This document shows positions 8,585 through 18,123 of a stretch of 64,000 nt of DNA, piece by piece. The stretch's first letter is position 1; each line of letters starts with the position of its first letter. A program made the position numbers and the translations under genes. The notes beneath the pieces were generated by a model, which was not told the origin of the DNA, searched no databases, and saw only the letters and a list, made by a program, of their open reading frames with translations. Location of the stretch: NCBI GenBank assembly GCA_963767715.1, contig CAVYFA010000005.1:1-64000 (forward strand), given 5' to 3'. The DNA comes from CAVSXS01 sp963767715. GTDB taxonomy: Bacteria > Chloroflexota > Ktedonobacteria > Ktedonobacterales > Ktedonobacteraceae.

Positions 8585-11526
8585 TTACAAGAGCTTATGC
8601 TCGATAGCGTAGCGGGTGGCGCCGCTGCGCGAGGAGACCCCGATCTTGCTATAAATCGTGGTCGTGTGCTTGTTCACTGTGCGCGGGCTGATTACCAGGC
8701 GCACCGCGATCTGCGCGTCGGTCCAACCCTGGGCGACGAGGCGCAATACCTCGGCCTCGCGAGCGGTCAGGCCATCGGGGAGGATTGCGGCGGAATGAGA
8801 TCTGGGATGCTGCTGCTTCATGAAAGGCTCTTCCAGGATATCTTTCAGCGTCATATTCCGTCCCGTATCCCAGGCAGCGGCGAACGCCTGGGTCCCCAAT
8901 TGCGCTCGCGTCTTCTCAAGGATACGTTCGTCGTCAGCCCGCTCTGCCGGTGGGAGTCGCACGCCGGCTGTTTCGCGCAAGGACTCCGCCGCGCTGAGCA
9001 GGCGGACCGCCCTGACTGGCTGTCCTCGCGACACGGCTATAGCGGCCAACCCGCCCAGGCATGCGGCTGCGTTTTCCTCGTCATGCACTTCTCGCGCGGT
9101 TGCCAGGCTTTCCTCGTAAAGCTTTGCGCTGCTCTATTGTCGCTCTGAGAGGCAATCACCTTCGCTAACAGGCAGAGCGCTCTTCCTGTCCCCCTTCGAT
9201 CCCCCACGGACCTGAAGATCAGCAAACTGTCCTCCGCCAGCGCACGCGCGGCTGCCGTCTCCCCCTGCTGTAGCTGAATTCGCCCAAGGAAGCTCAGCGC
9301 GTCGCCGATCCCCTCCTTGTAGTGTATCTCCCTGGAGACTGCTAAGCATTCTTCGACGAGCGTGCGCGCTCGCACAACCTCTCCCTGGACAGTGAGCACA
9401 CGTGCCAGGCGGGGCAGCACGTAGGCCACGCCCCATTGGTCGTCTAGCTCCCTGAAGATCCCCAGGCTTTCCTCGACCTGCGTGTATGCCCTGGAGTAAT
9501 CGCCCTCGGCAAATGCCAGATCTGATAAAATCAGGAGGGGATCAGCAGTTCCGCGCCTGTCATCCACCTCTCTGTAAAGCGCCAGGCTCTGCTCTTGCAG
9601 TGCGCGGGCCGCTGTTTGGTTGCCTTGCAACCATGCCGCCAGCCCCAGCCTGTAGAGGGCAGTTGCCATGCCTTGCCTGTCACCCAGTTCCTCGAAGAGT
9701 GCCAGGCTCTGCCTGCATAACACCTCGGCCTGGCTGTAGTCGTCCTGGTTCAAGGCCAGCATTCCGGCGCTGCTCAGAGTCTTCGCCCGAGCGGCGCTTC
9801 CGGCTTGCTCGCTTCTCTCCAACGCCCTCTTCAGCCAGCTTCGACCTTCGCTTACATACCCGCGCAGCGACCAGAACCACCAGAGCGCCCCGGCCAGGCG
9901 CAGCGCTTTTTCCAGGTCCTCGGGCTCTTTTTGCTCCAGCAGCCATTGCAGCGCTGCCCGCATGTTCTCGTGCTCGCGCTCCAACCACTCTAACCAGGCT
10001 GCCTGTTGCTCTCCCCCCTGTTCCTTTTCAGCCTGTTCCGCCTGGGCCAGGTAGTAAGCGGCGTGCGCGCGCCTGGCCATCTCCAGCTCTCCACTTGCCG
10101 CCAGGCGCTCCAAACCATATTCGCGGATCGTCTCCAACATGATCGGGTGAGGTTCCTCTTCATCCCGTTCCATTGGAAGCAAGAGACTCTTATCGAGCAG
10201 CGAAGCCACGCCGTCCAACGCCGGCAGGCTATACCCATCTCGTTCCTGCTCGATGCTGACCACGGCCTCTACTGCTTCCAGGGTCCAGCCATTTACAAAG
10301 ACGGAGAGCCTGCGGAAGAATCGCTGTTCCTGCGCATCCAGCAGGTCGTAGCTCCATTTGAGCGTATCACGCAAGGTCTGGTGGCGTGCCGGAAGATCGC
10401 GAACCCCGCCCGTTAATATCTCCAGTCGATGTGAGAGCCGTTTGAGCAGGGCCTGCGGGGGCAGGAGTTTAATGCGAGCGGCCGCCAGTTCGATAGCGAG
10501 CGGCAACCCATCCAGGCGCGTGCAAATCTCAGCGATGGTGCCGATATTGGCCGGTGTAAGCGCGAACCCGGGCTGAATGGCCTGAGCGCGTTCAAGAAAT
10601 AGGCGCACGACTGCTCGCTGTGCCAGGTCCTCATACCCGGCCTGCCGCGAGAGATCAGGCACGGTGAGCGGTGGGACCGTGAACTCGTATTCGCTGGAGA
10701 GGCGCAGTACTGCTCTGCTGGTGACGAGCAGCTTGAGGTGGGGACACGCCGTGAGCAGGTCAACAAGCCGTGGGGCGGCCTTGATGACCTGCTCGACGTT
10801 GTCCAGCAGCAGCAGTAGATGCCGGTCGCGTAGCGCGTCTTGCACCTGCTCCGCCAATGAGCGGCCGCCGGCCTGCCGGAGTCCGAGCGCCTGGGCGATG
10901 GTGGGAGTGACCAGGTCGGGATCGCTGACGGGAGCGAGCGGGACGAAGCAGACGCCATCAACATAGTCGGGGCGCACTTCGCGTGCGACCTCCAGGGCCA
11001 GGCGAGTTTTGCCGACTCCACCCGTTCCCGTGAGGGTCAGCAGGCGCACCCCTGGTCGCCGCAGGATCGAACATATCTCCTGTACCTGCCGCTCGCGTCC
11101 AACGAACGAGGTCAGAGGAACAGGGAGATCGAAGGGTGGCCAGGGATTGACCGGCTCCGCCGCGGGTTGTCGTCTCTTTCCCGCTTGTTCGGGCACGTCT
11201 GGTGGGTCGTTTCCTACGCCCATGTCCGCCAGGGCTGCTGCAACAGCTTGAAGCCGCTCGAGCGTCAGTTCCTCCGATTTGCCCAGGTAGGCACGCAGCA
11301 GCTTCCCGTTACGCTTGCGATAGGCCCGCCAGTACATCCCGCCGCGCCTGTTGCCCGCCCGCTCTTTGCGAGCGGTGAAGCTGCCCCTTTCGCCGCGAAA
11401 GGTGAAGGTGGAGGCTCGCTCAAGCCAGCTATACCAGCCGTCGCTGTTCACAAGCACATGAGCAGCGTGCCCATCCTGCTGATAGGTGAGCGTCTCACCT
11501 TGAAGAATAGGAGTGCTTTGAGCCAT
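8585..11526 (-). CDS. LuxR-family ATPase regulator, NB-ARC and TPR (frameshifted)
   Basis: After correcting one missing base at about 9118-9120 the protein is 980 residues. Residues 1-110 form an N-terminal domain (WYSWLERASTFTFRGERGSF, then RGGMYWRAYRKRNGKLLRAY) that looks like a small DNA-arm-binding fold. An NB-ARC/STAND ATPase follows: Walker A LTGTGGVGKTRLA at about 160, LLLLDNVEQV, TSRAVLRLSSE, and GLPLAIELAAARI. TPR-like helical repeats run to about 880. The C-terminal LuxR HTH reads LTAREAEVLRLVAQGWTDAQ, then SPRTVNKHTTTIYSKIGV. It is probably a MalT-like signal-gated activator. The ligand and targets are unknown. Confidence 0.85.
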
Positions 11527-11613
11527 CTCTGACTCCCCTCGCCGCCATGTTTAACCGAACAACAGTTCCCGAACAGTATAGCACATGTTCGGGAACTTTT
11601 TTACATCTCTGTC

Positions 11614-11641
11614 GTAGGGGCGCGATGAATCGCGTCCCTAC
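11614..11641. repeat. GTAGGGGCGCG palindromic repeat, copy A
   Basis: This is a near-perfect palindrome with arms GTAGGGGCGCG and CGCGTCCCTAC around ATGAAT, in the intergenic space between the LuxR-type regulator and DinB. Related sequences occur at 12316-12330, 21610-21627 and 23771-23882. Confidence 0.7.
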
Positions 11642-11717
11642 TTGAAGGGTGTCAATTCAAGGCTGAATGGCGGGCATATTCCGCTGTCTCCAGGTCAAGA
11701 ACGGGGATCGTTGATCC

Positions 11718-12242
11718 TCACGAGGTATAGAAACTGTTTACCCCATAGGTTCCCAATGCCAGGGAAAGCTCGCCTCCGTGGTGGATCTCATGTTCCATGA
11801 CATGCCAGACAATCCACTGGCGAGTATGCGGAGGCGCTTCTTCTAACCCTTGCTTCCGCAGCCATGCCTGATGAGAGGCTGGAGGTAAAAAAAGCTGCTC
11901 CAGATCAGCGGAAGTCCAGCGCTCCAGGGCGGAGGAGATCACGTGCCAGCTCTTCTCAAACATGGCGACCAGTGAAGCTGCCTTGGGCACGGTTGGCTCG
12001 TCATTGTCCTCGTCATCGTTCCAGTCAAGGTTGGGATCTCCTTCACCCATCCAGAGGTGGAACCAGTTGAAGCGCGCACCGATCATATGCTCGAGCTGCT
12101 CGCCGATCGATCGCTGCTGTGGTCCAAGAGAGAGGGCAAGTTGTTCAGATGAAAGCGATGCGATGGTTTGGACCAAGGCGTGTTGATAGTGCTCCCAACC
12201 TGGTTTGTAAAACGTAGCGAGGGGAGATACCTGTTCTGTCAT
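11718..12242 (-). CDS. DinB-like four-helix protein
   Basis: The 174-residue protein fits the DinB/YfiT superfamily. His residues at the usual metal positions are visible in EQLEHMIGARFNWFHLW and in RQWIVWHVMEHEIHHGGELS. The ATG follows AAGGAGCAGACAGCT. Members are metal-binding four-helix bundles, some acting as thiol-dependent transferases. The substrate here cannot be inferred. The gene sits between repeat copy A (11614-11641) and an inverted half-copy (12316-12330). Confidence 0.75.
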   Translation of the reverse strand: MTEQVSPLATFYKPGWEHYQHALVQTIASLSSEQLALSLGPQQRSIGEQLEHMIGARFNWFHLWMGEGDPNLDWNDDEDNDEPTVPKAASLVAMFEKSWHVISSALERWTSADLEQLFLPPASHQAWLRKQGLEEAPPHTRQWIVWHVMEHEIHHGGELSLALGTYGVNSFYTS

Positions 12243-12315
12243 AGCTGTCTGCTCCTTGCTTCTGATACTGTGCTCCCACCTCTGGGAACGTACGTTGTTT
12301 ATTATTTAATGTTCA

Positions 12316-12330
12316 TCATCGCGTCCCTAC
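12316..12330. repeat. GTAGGG repeat half-copy B
   Basis: TCATCGCGTCCCTAC matches the right arm of the palindromic repeat of copy A. No left arm is present. It lies 18 bases from the polA stop codon. Confidence 0.5.
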
Positions 12331-12347
12331 GACGGTGGCGTTGGAGG

Positions 12348-15300
12348 TCAATCCATTGGCTCGGCTTCGTACCAGTTCTTGCCTAACTTCATCTCTACCT
12401 TGATCGGCACGTCCAGCTTTGCCACGCCCTCCATCTCGCGTTTCGCGAGGTTGCGCGCCTTGTCCAGTTCTTCGACGGGCACCTCAAAGACCAGCTCGTC
12501 GTGCACCTGCAAGATCATGCGCGTCTTCATGCGCTGCTGTTCGATGGCGTGCTGGATGCGGATCATGGCAATTTTGATCAGGTCGGCGTTGCCGCCCTGG
12601 ATGGGCATGTTGATAGCCTCGCGTTCGAGCGCCTGGCGTTCGCTGAAGGGCAGGCCATGCATGTCGGGGAAGAAGCGCTTGCGCCCGTAGAGCGTATTCA
12701 CATAGCCCTGCTTGCGGGCCTGGTTGAGCGTACTGTCCACGTAGCCCTTGATGTGTGGGAAGGTCTCGTGATAGCGCTTGATAAACTCTGACGCCTCGAG
12801 ATTGCTCATGCCGGTGATCTGCGCCAGCCCGAAGGCCGATTGCCCGTACAGCACGGCGTAAACGACCGTCTTGGCCAGGCGGCGCTGGTCCTTCGTCACC
12901 TGCGAGGCCGGGACGTTGAAGAGAGAGGCCGCCGTGATGGTGTGGATATCCTCGTCGTGCTGGAAGGCCTCCACCAGGCGTGGCTCGTGCGTGATATGCG
13001 CCAGGATGCGCAGCTCGAACTGTGAGTAGTCTGCCGTCAACAGCACGTAGCTGGGGTCGGCCAGGAAGGCGCGCCGGATCTGCCTGCCCACCTCCGTGCG
13101 CACGGGGATGTTTTGCAGGTTGGGATTGCTCGACGAGAGCCGCCCGCTGGAGGCCGTGGTCTGGCTGAAGGTCGTGTGCACGCGTCCGGTCACGGGGTCC
13201 ATCAGCGCCAGCAGACCATCGACGTAGGTCGATTTGAGCTTGGCAAGCTGGCGGTATTCCAGCAGGTAATCGACCATCGCGTGCTTGCCGCGCAGGCTCT
13301 CGATCACGTCGGCGCTGACCGAGTAGCCCGTCTTGTTCTTCTTGCCGGTGGGCAGCTTGAGCTGCTCGAAGAGAATATCGCCGAGCTGCTTCGTGGAATT
13401 GATGTTGAAGCGCATGCCGCCGACCGAGTCGTAGATCGCCTTTTCGAGCGCCCCGATCTGTGCGGTGAGCCTGTCGTCGAGTTCGCGCAGAAAATCGCCA
13501 TCCAGCGCGACGCCGAAAATCTCCATCTGCATCAGGACGGGCAGCAGGGGCATTTCGATGTGGTAGAAGATATCGAGCAGGCCGTACTTTTGTAAATCTG
13601 CCGTGATCGGGGCGACCAGTCGCAGCGTCATATCGGCGTCGGCTCCGGCGTAGTCTGCCGCCTGGCGAATGGGCACCTGCGCCATGCTGATGGCCTTGCT
13701 GCCCGTGCCGATCAACTGCGCGATGGGCGTCATGACGTGCCCAAGGCGCTGGAAGACCTGGTCTTTCAGCCCCAATCCGCGTCGTCCCGGATCGGTCAGG
13801 TACGCGCCCACCATCGTATCGAAGGCCAGCCCGCGCACCGCCACACCCGTGCGCAGCAGGAGCAGCATGTCGTACTTGGCGTTGTGCATATACTTGCGGA
13901 TGTTGGTGTCTTCCAGCACCGGCCTTAACTGCTCCAGCACGTATGCCAGCGGCAATTGCTTTCCTGCCTCCTGCCCATCCAGCGTGCCGATATGCCCGAC
14001 GGGGATATAATACGCCTCTCCGGGGGCCATCGCGAGCGAGATGCCCACCAGTTCCGCGTGCCAGGGGTCTTCCGAGGTGGATTCGGTATCCAGCGCGAGC
14101 GCACCGGCGCTGCGGGTGCTCTGCACCAGCACGCGCAGGATTTCCTCGCTGTTGACGATCAGCGTGCTGGTCTGCATTGAGGGCTTCGCGTCCATAAACA
14201 GCAGGTCTACTGCCGCGGGCGCCCCACCGGGTGCGATAGAGGGCAGGCGCAGCTTGTGCACGGTCTCGGGCGGCGGTTCCAGCGTGCCGAAAAGGCTGGG
14301 CTGCATCAGCGCCTCTTCGGCGTCGACGGCCACGCTCACCGCAACGTCATGCTCATGTGCCGCTACACCCGGCGTGGATTCGGACGGTATGCTGATCGAT
14401 GTAATCGATGGTGGCGGAGGTGGCGTCATGATCGTAACCATGCCGACGGGGGGAGCATTCAGCAGGTCTTCATCCTGCTCCGGCACCGCTTCGGGCCGCT
14501 TAGTCTCTTTTGCCTCCTGTGGTTCTTCCAATGCTGCCTGGTTCGTTTGCGTAGACTGACCATTCGATGCGGCCTTCCCGCCCGGTATCTTATCGACCAG
14601 CGTGCGGAATTCCAGTTCGCGGAAGAGCGCGACGGCGCGTTCGCGGTTGACCTGCCCCACACGGGCAGCCTCCATGTCGAGCTGTACGGGCGCATCCAAC
14701 ACGATGGTGGCGAGCTTTTTCGACTCCAGCGCCTGCTCCTGTTTGCCCTGCAGCAGGCGCTGCTCCTTCGGCGACAGCGCATCGATGTGGGCCAGCACAC
14801 CCTCCAGGTCGCCGTATTCGGAGAGCAGTTTCGTGGCGGTCTTCTCTCCAATCCCCGGCACGCCGGGGATATTGTCGGATTTATCGCCGACCAGCCCCTT
14901 GAAATCCGGCACGCGTGCGGGCGGCAGTCCGTAGCGCACCTCCACCTGCGCCTCGTCGTACTCCACCACGTCGCTGATGCCGCGCTTGGCGACCAGCACC
15001 TTGACGTGCTCGTTGACCAGTTGCAGGGTGTCCATGTCGCCCGTCAGGATCACCGTGCCCAGGCCCATCTGCGTCGCCTGGACAGAGAGCGTGCCGAGCA
15101 CGTCATCGGCCTCGTAGCCGTCCTTTTCATAGATAGGGATGCCGAATGCCTCCACGACTTCGCGAATGCGCCCGAACTGCGGTCGCATGATATCGGGCAG
15201 CGTGGGCCGGTGCGCTTTGTACTGTGGATAAGCGATATGCCGGAAGGTGGGCGAGGGGCGGTCAAATGTTACCGCGATATAGTCCGGTTTAATATCAGAG

Positions 15301-15425
15301 AGCGCCTTGATAAGAATCGAGGTGAAACCAAAGGTTGCGTTCACCACTTCGCCCTTGCTGGTCGTCAAATCCTCCGGGACGGCGTGAAAGGCGCGGTGGA
15401 TCATGGCGTGGCCATCGATCAACAT
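12348..15425 (-). CDS. polA: DNA polymerase I
   Basis: At 1025 residues it is longer than the usual 900 or so. It carries a 5'-nuclease domain (LIDGHAMIHRAFHA, GDMDTLQLV, GLVGDKSDNIPGVPGIGEKT), a low-complexity linker at about residues 290-410, a 3'-5' exonuclease domain and a family A polymerase domain. The exonuclease acidic residues are present: ALALDTESTS, HNAKYDMLLL and YAGADADMTL. The polymerase motifs are LLTADYSQFELRILAH, RLAKTVVYAVLYGQSAFGLA and LQVHDELVFEVP. Proofreading should therefore be functional. The linker insertion accounts for the extra length. No in-frame ATG exists upstream of 15425 before a TAG. Confidence 0.95.
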   Translation of the reverse strand: MLIDGHAMIHRAFHAVPEDLTTSKGEVVNATFGFTSILIKALSDIKPDYIAVTFDRPSPTFRHIAYPQYKAHRPTLPDIMRPQFGRIREVVEAFGIPIYEKDGYEADDVLGTLSVQATQMGLGTVILTGDMDTLQLVNEHVKVLVAKRGISDVVEYDEAQVEVRYGLPPARVPDFKGLVGDKSDNIPGVPGIGEKTATKLLSEYGDLEGVLAHIDALSPKEQRLLQGKQEQALESKKLATIVLDAPVQLDMEAARVGQVNRERAVALFRELEFRTLVDKIPGGKAASNGQSTQTNQAALEEPQEAKETKRPEAVPEQDEDLLNAPPVGMVTIMTPPPPPSITSISIPSESTPGVAAHEHDVAVSVAVDAEEALMQPSLFGTLEPPPETVHKLRLPSIAPGGAPAAVDLLFMDAKPSMQTSTLIVNSEEILRVLVQSTRSAGALALDTESTSEDPWHAELVGISLAMAPGEAYYIPVGHIGTLDGQEAGKQLPLAYVLEQLRPVLEDTNIRKYMHNAKYDMLLLLRTGVAVRGLAFDTMVGAYLTDPGRRGLGLKDQVFQRLGHVMTPIAQLIGTGSKAISMAQVPIRQAADYAGADADMTLRLVAPITADLQKYGLLDIFYHIEMPLLPVLMQMEIFGVALDGDFLRELDDRLTAQIGALEKAIYDSVGGMRFNINSTKQLGDILFEQLKLPTGKKNKTGYSVSADVIESLRGKHAMVDYLLEYRQLAKLKSTYVDGLLALMDPVTGRVHTTFSQTTASSGRLSSSNPNLQNIPVRTEVGRQIRRAFLADPSYVLLTADYSQFELRILAHITHEPRLVEAFQHDEDIHTITAASLFNVPASQVTKDQRRLAKTVVYAVLYGQSAFGLAQITGMSNLEASEFIKRYHETFPHIKGYVDSTLNQARKQGYVNTLYGRKRFFPDMHGLPFSERQALEREAINMPIQGGNADLIKIAMIRIQHAIEQQRMKTRMILQVHDELVFEVPVEELDKARNLAKREMEGVAKLDVPIKVEMKLGKNWYEAEPMD

Positions 15426-15547
15426 GATCGTCTGTCGCTTCGCTTGTTCTGTTTTCTAGTTTTGCTGCTCGTTTGATTGCTCGTGTCGTTATGTCGCTCA
15501 TACCTAAATCCATTCTTTTTCTTATCATAGGATGTGGATATTTACAC

Positions 15548-16945
15548 CTACTCATAAATCGCATCACAATATCCCTCGCTGCCACCGACCCACTCACACA
15601 GCCGTGCCGTCGTCTGTCGTCCCTCGCCTCCATCCACCAGGGCGAAGACAAACCGCGTTGTCTCGCTCAGCGGGCTGGCCCTGCTGCTGGGGTCGCGCAG
15701 CCATGCCACAAGCTCGGGGGTGATCTCCCCTGCGGACGGGAGCGCCTCGCGTTTCGTCCAGCTTGCGGTATTCAGATAAACCTGGGCGCTGCCTGAACTG
15801 CCCAGGATGTCGCGGCGCAGCATATGCGTATGGCCGGCAATGACGCAGCACAGCTCGCGGCCCCTGACCAGGATGGCGTGCATGCCGGCCGCGACGCTTT
15901 CTCCCATCGGGTAGACAACCGGTGTCAGGATCGCTTGCACCGCCTCGAGCGGCGGCTGCGAGAGCATTTCCCGCAGGGCGACAAATTCGCGGATGGCTCC
16001 GGCCTGCGGATCGCTTTGCTCTGCTGTATATGCGCTCAGGCTGGCTTCAATGGCCTGCCACGCGCCGTCCTGCGCGATCATGTCTTGCTGGAAGGCGGCG
16101 AAGTCGGTCATTGCCTTCTCAAAGAGTACCGCCGGCTGGAGTTCGTCACCGGGCGCCAGTCCCGCCAGCGCGACGCGGGGATAGGAAAGCATCTGCATGG
16201 CGCGCCGGGCTGTCTCGATGACGATGCCAGGGTCGAGCAGGCACAGCAGGGCGATCTGCCGCATGCTGTCGATGGACGGATCGAAATAATCGAGATAGGG
16301 ATAGCGCACGCTGATAGGATGCGAGGCGCGCTGGAAATACTGCGTGCCGACCGGCAAGGTGAGACTGCCGGGCCCAGGCGAGAGCGCTTGCCCATCTTCG
16401 TCCCAGGCATCTCTGGCGTGATTCCAGAAATCGTAGTGGTGTCCGTGCTCTATATAGACATCCGCCAGGGGGCGATAGGAGCGTGCCTGGCGGAACGAGA
16501 CGTTCGCCGCCTGATCGCCTGCATCGATGGCGTGGCTCACAAACTCCTGTGCCTGCGAGAAGACCAGCTCGATATCGTGGTTTCCGGCGATAAATGTGAC
16601 ACGCCGTCCGGGTATGTGCAAGAAACGCCGTATCGCCGCGAAGAAGGCGTGGTGCACAGGCACGATTGCCGCCAGCTTCTCGCGGGCAATCGCCGGTGTG
16701 CTGATGCCGTCAACGAGATAGGGTGGTATAGCGAGCAGGTCGAAACAGTCACCGTTGATAACTAGTTCGACTTCCCCCTGAATTCCGCCATCGCGCGCTG
16801 CTTCAAGCGGCGCCAGCCATCCTCCCGGCTCAGTCGCCAGCAGCAATCCCTCGAAGGCGGCCTGCTGCTCCCGGCCAAATCCATCGAGGATGGGATGGCC
16901 GTCGGCGAGGTGGAGATCGCTGATGACAAGTATTCGTTTCGACAT
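15548..16945 (-). CDS. Calcineurin-like metallophosphoesterase
   Basis: The ATG at 16945 is selected by a strong AGGAGGT 4 bases upstream. An upstream-extended frame to 17011 lacks one. The 465-residue protein has all metallophosphoesterase blocks: ISDLHLADGH, VINGDCFDL, FIAGNHDIEL, IEHGHHYDFWN and VIAGHTHMLRR. The order resembles UDP-2,3-diacylglucosamine hydrolase-type enzymes, but the protein is larger, and the substrate is not evident. No signal peptide or membrane segment is seen, so it is probably cytoplasmic. Confidence 0.8.
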   Translation of the reverse strand: MSKRILVISDLHLADGHPILDGFGREQQAAFEGLLLATEPGGWLAPLEAARDGGIQGEVELVINGDCFDLLAIPPYLVDGISTPAIAREKLAAIVPVHHAFFAAIRRFLHIPGRRVTFIAGNHDIELVFSQAQEFVSHAIDAGDQAANVSFRQARSYRPLADVYIEHGHHYDFWNHARDAWDEDGQALSPGPGSLTLPVGTQYFQRASHPISVRYPYLDYFDPSIDSMRQIALLCLLDPGIVIETARRAMQMLSYPRVALAGLAPGDELQPAVLFEKAMTDFAAFQQDMIAQDGAWQAIEASLSAYTAEQSDPQAGAIREFVALREMLSQPPLEAVQAILTPVVYPMGESVAAGMHAILVRGRELCCVIAGHTHMLRRDILGSSGSAQVYLNTASWTKREALPSAGEITPELVAWLRDPSSRASPLSETTRFVFALVDGGEGRQTTARLCEWVGGSEGYCDAIYE

Positions 16946-17166
16946 GCGCACCTCCTGGGGCTTCATTTTAATACATTTGGTACCGAACTGTATAGTATAG
17001 GTAACTGGCAAGCGGTGATATACTATGATACACTTTGCGAGTCAGCATTATCTGTAATAAGTACCAGATGTAAAGGTGCCATATGCCACGACGAAACTCA
17101 ACGGTGGAAAAGCTCCCTAGAGAGCAAATCCAGAATCACAATCATCGTATAGGAGCAAAGAAGAAT

Positions 17167-17367
17167 ATGGTCGAGGATGTTGAAGAACTGCTGACTGTGC
17201 GCGAGGTCGCCCGCCGCCTGCGCGTTGATGATACTACAGTGCGGCGCTGGATCAAGAACGGTTCGCTCGAGGCGATCACGCTTCCGCACAGAGGTAAGCG
17301 CAGTGCTTACCGCGTCAAGAAGTCCACCATGGATAAGCTGATGCAAAGCCCCCACCTGCCGGAGTAG
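17167..17367 (+). CDS. Excisionase-type helix-turn-helix DNA-binding protein
   Basis: The 66-residue form starts at ATG 17167 (MVEDVEELLTVREVARRLRV). A longer frame begins at 17083. The protein has the MerR/Xis-like HTH used in many small regulators: LTVREVARRLRVDDTTVRRW, then IKNGSLEAITLPHRGKRSAY. A GGAG lies at 17152-17155, slightly far from the ATG. A strong terminator follows at 17385-17424, so it is probably monocistronic. Target unknown. Confidence 0.7.
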   Translation: MVEDVEELLTVREVARRLRVDDTTVRRWIKNGSLEAITLPHRGKRSAYRVKKSTMDKLMQSPHLPE

Positions 17368-17384
17368 CCTTCTCTTAACCCGAC

Positions 17385-17424
17385 AAAAGCGCGCGAACAG
17401 CGATGAAGCTGTCGCGCGCTTTTG
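17385..17424 (+). terminator. Rho-independent terminator after HTH gene
   Basis: A 12-bp perfect stem, AAAAGCGCGCGA paired with TCGCGCGCTTTT, encloses a loop of about 15 bases. The 3' arm ends in T residues. It lies 18 bases after the HTH gene stop. Confidence 0.75.
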
Positions 17425-17576
17425 CTATGGCAGTTGGTCACAAGCCGGCCAGCTTGCTTCACAGGGAGTCCATAACCAGATCATAACCAAATTTTTCGGG
17501 ATGACTCATGTTAGTGAAACATTTCAGTCTTTCCTACGATATGCTTATAGCATCGATATTTAGAGCGGAGAGAGTA

Positions 17577-18107
17577 ATGTACCAACCAGACATGACCATA
17601 CTCGACGAAACGCCTTCTGCCTTGCTCTACCATCGCCAGGCGCAGGCTATCTTCTCCTATCTACGCAAACAGAAGGCGTCACGCGAGGATGCCGAAGATA
17701 TCCTGCTGGAAGTCTTCCTGGCCGCTATGCAGCAGTCCAATTTCGCATCCCTGGGCGAGCAAGAGCAGTTGGCATGGCTACGGCGGGTAGCCCATAACAA
17801 AGTCGTAGATCTGTACCGGCGCGATACGCGCTATCCACGCGTCCCCCTGGAACAGATTGCCGAACCGGTGGATGAGCAGGTGAACGCATCGCCAGAACAG
17901 GCCGCGCTCCAGGAAGAGGAATATTTGTACCTGCGCGCGCAGCTCAAGAACCTGTCCCCACTTCACCAGGAGGTGCTGCGGCTGCGCTTCGCCGAAAACC
18001 GGCGCTGCGCTGAAATCGCCGCCATTGTTGGTAAAAGCGAAGTAGCTGTACGCATCATCCTCTCGCGCGCCTTGAACCAGCTCAGAAAGATCTACGAGCA
18101 GCAGTAA
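17577..18107 (+). CDS. ECF-type RNA polymerase sigma factor
   Basis: The start at ATG 17577 has GGAGAG about 5 bases upstream. The 176-residue protein shows region 2 (IFSYLRKQKASREDAEDILLEVFLAA, split here as separate blocks; WLRRVAHNKVVDLYRRD) and region 4 (LSPLHQEVLRLRFAENRRCA, then VGKSEVAVRIILSRALNQLR). It is followed after 16 bases by a gene for a single-pass membrane protein with a PQQ-like outer domain, probably its partner or anti-sigma factor. The signal is unknown. Confidence 0.85.
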   Translation: MYQPDMTILDETPSALLYHRQAQAIFSYLRKQKASREDAEDILLEVFLAAMQQSNFASLGEQEQLAWLRRVAHNKVVDLYRRDTRYPRVPLEQIAEPVDEQVNASPEQAALQEEEYLYLRAQLKNLSPLHQEVLRLRFAENRRCAEIAAIVGKSEVAVRIILSRALNQLRKIYEQQ

Positions 18108-18123
18108 GGAGGAATTAGTAGCT

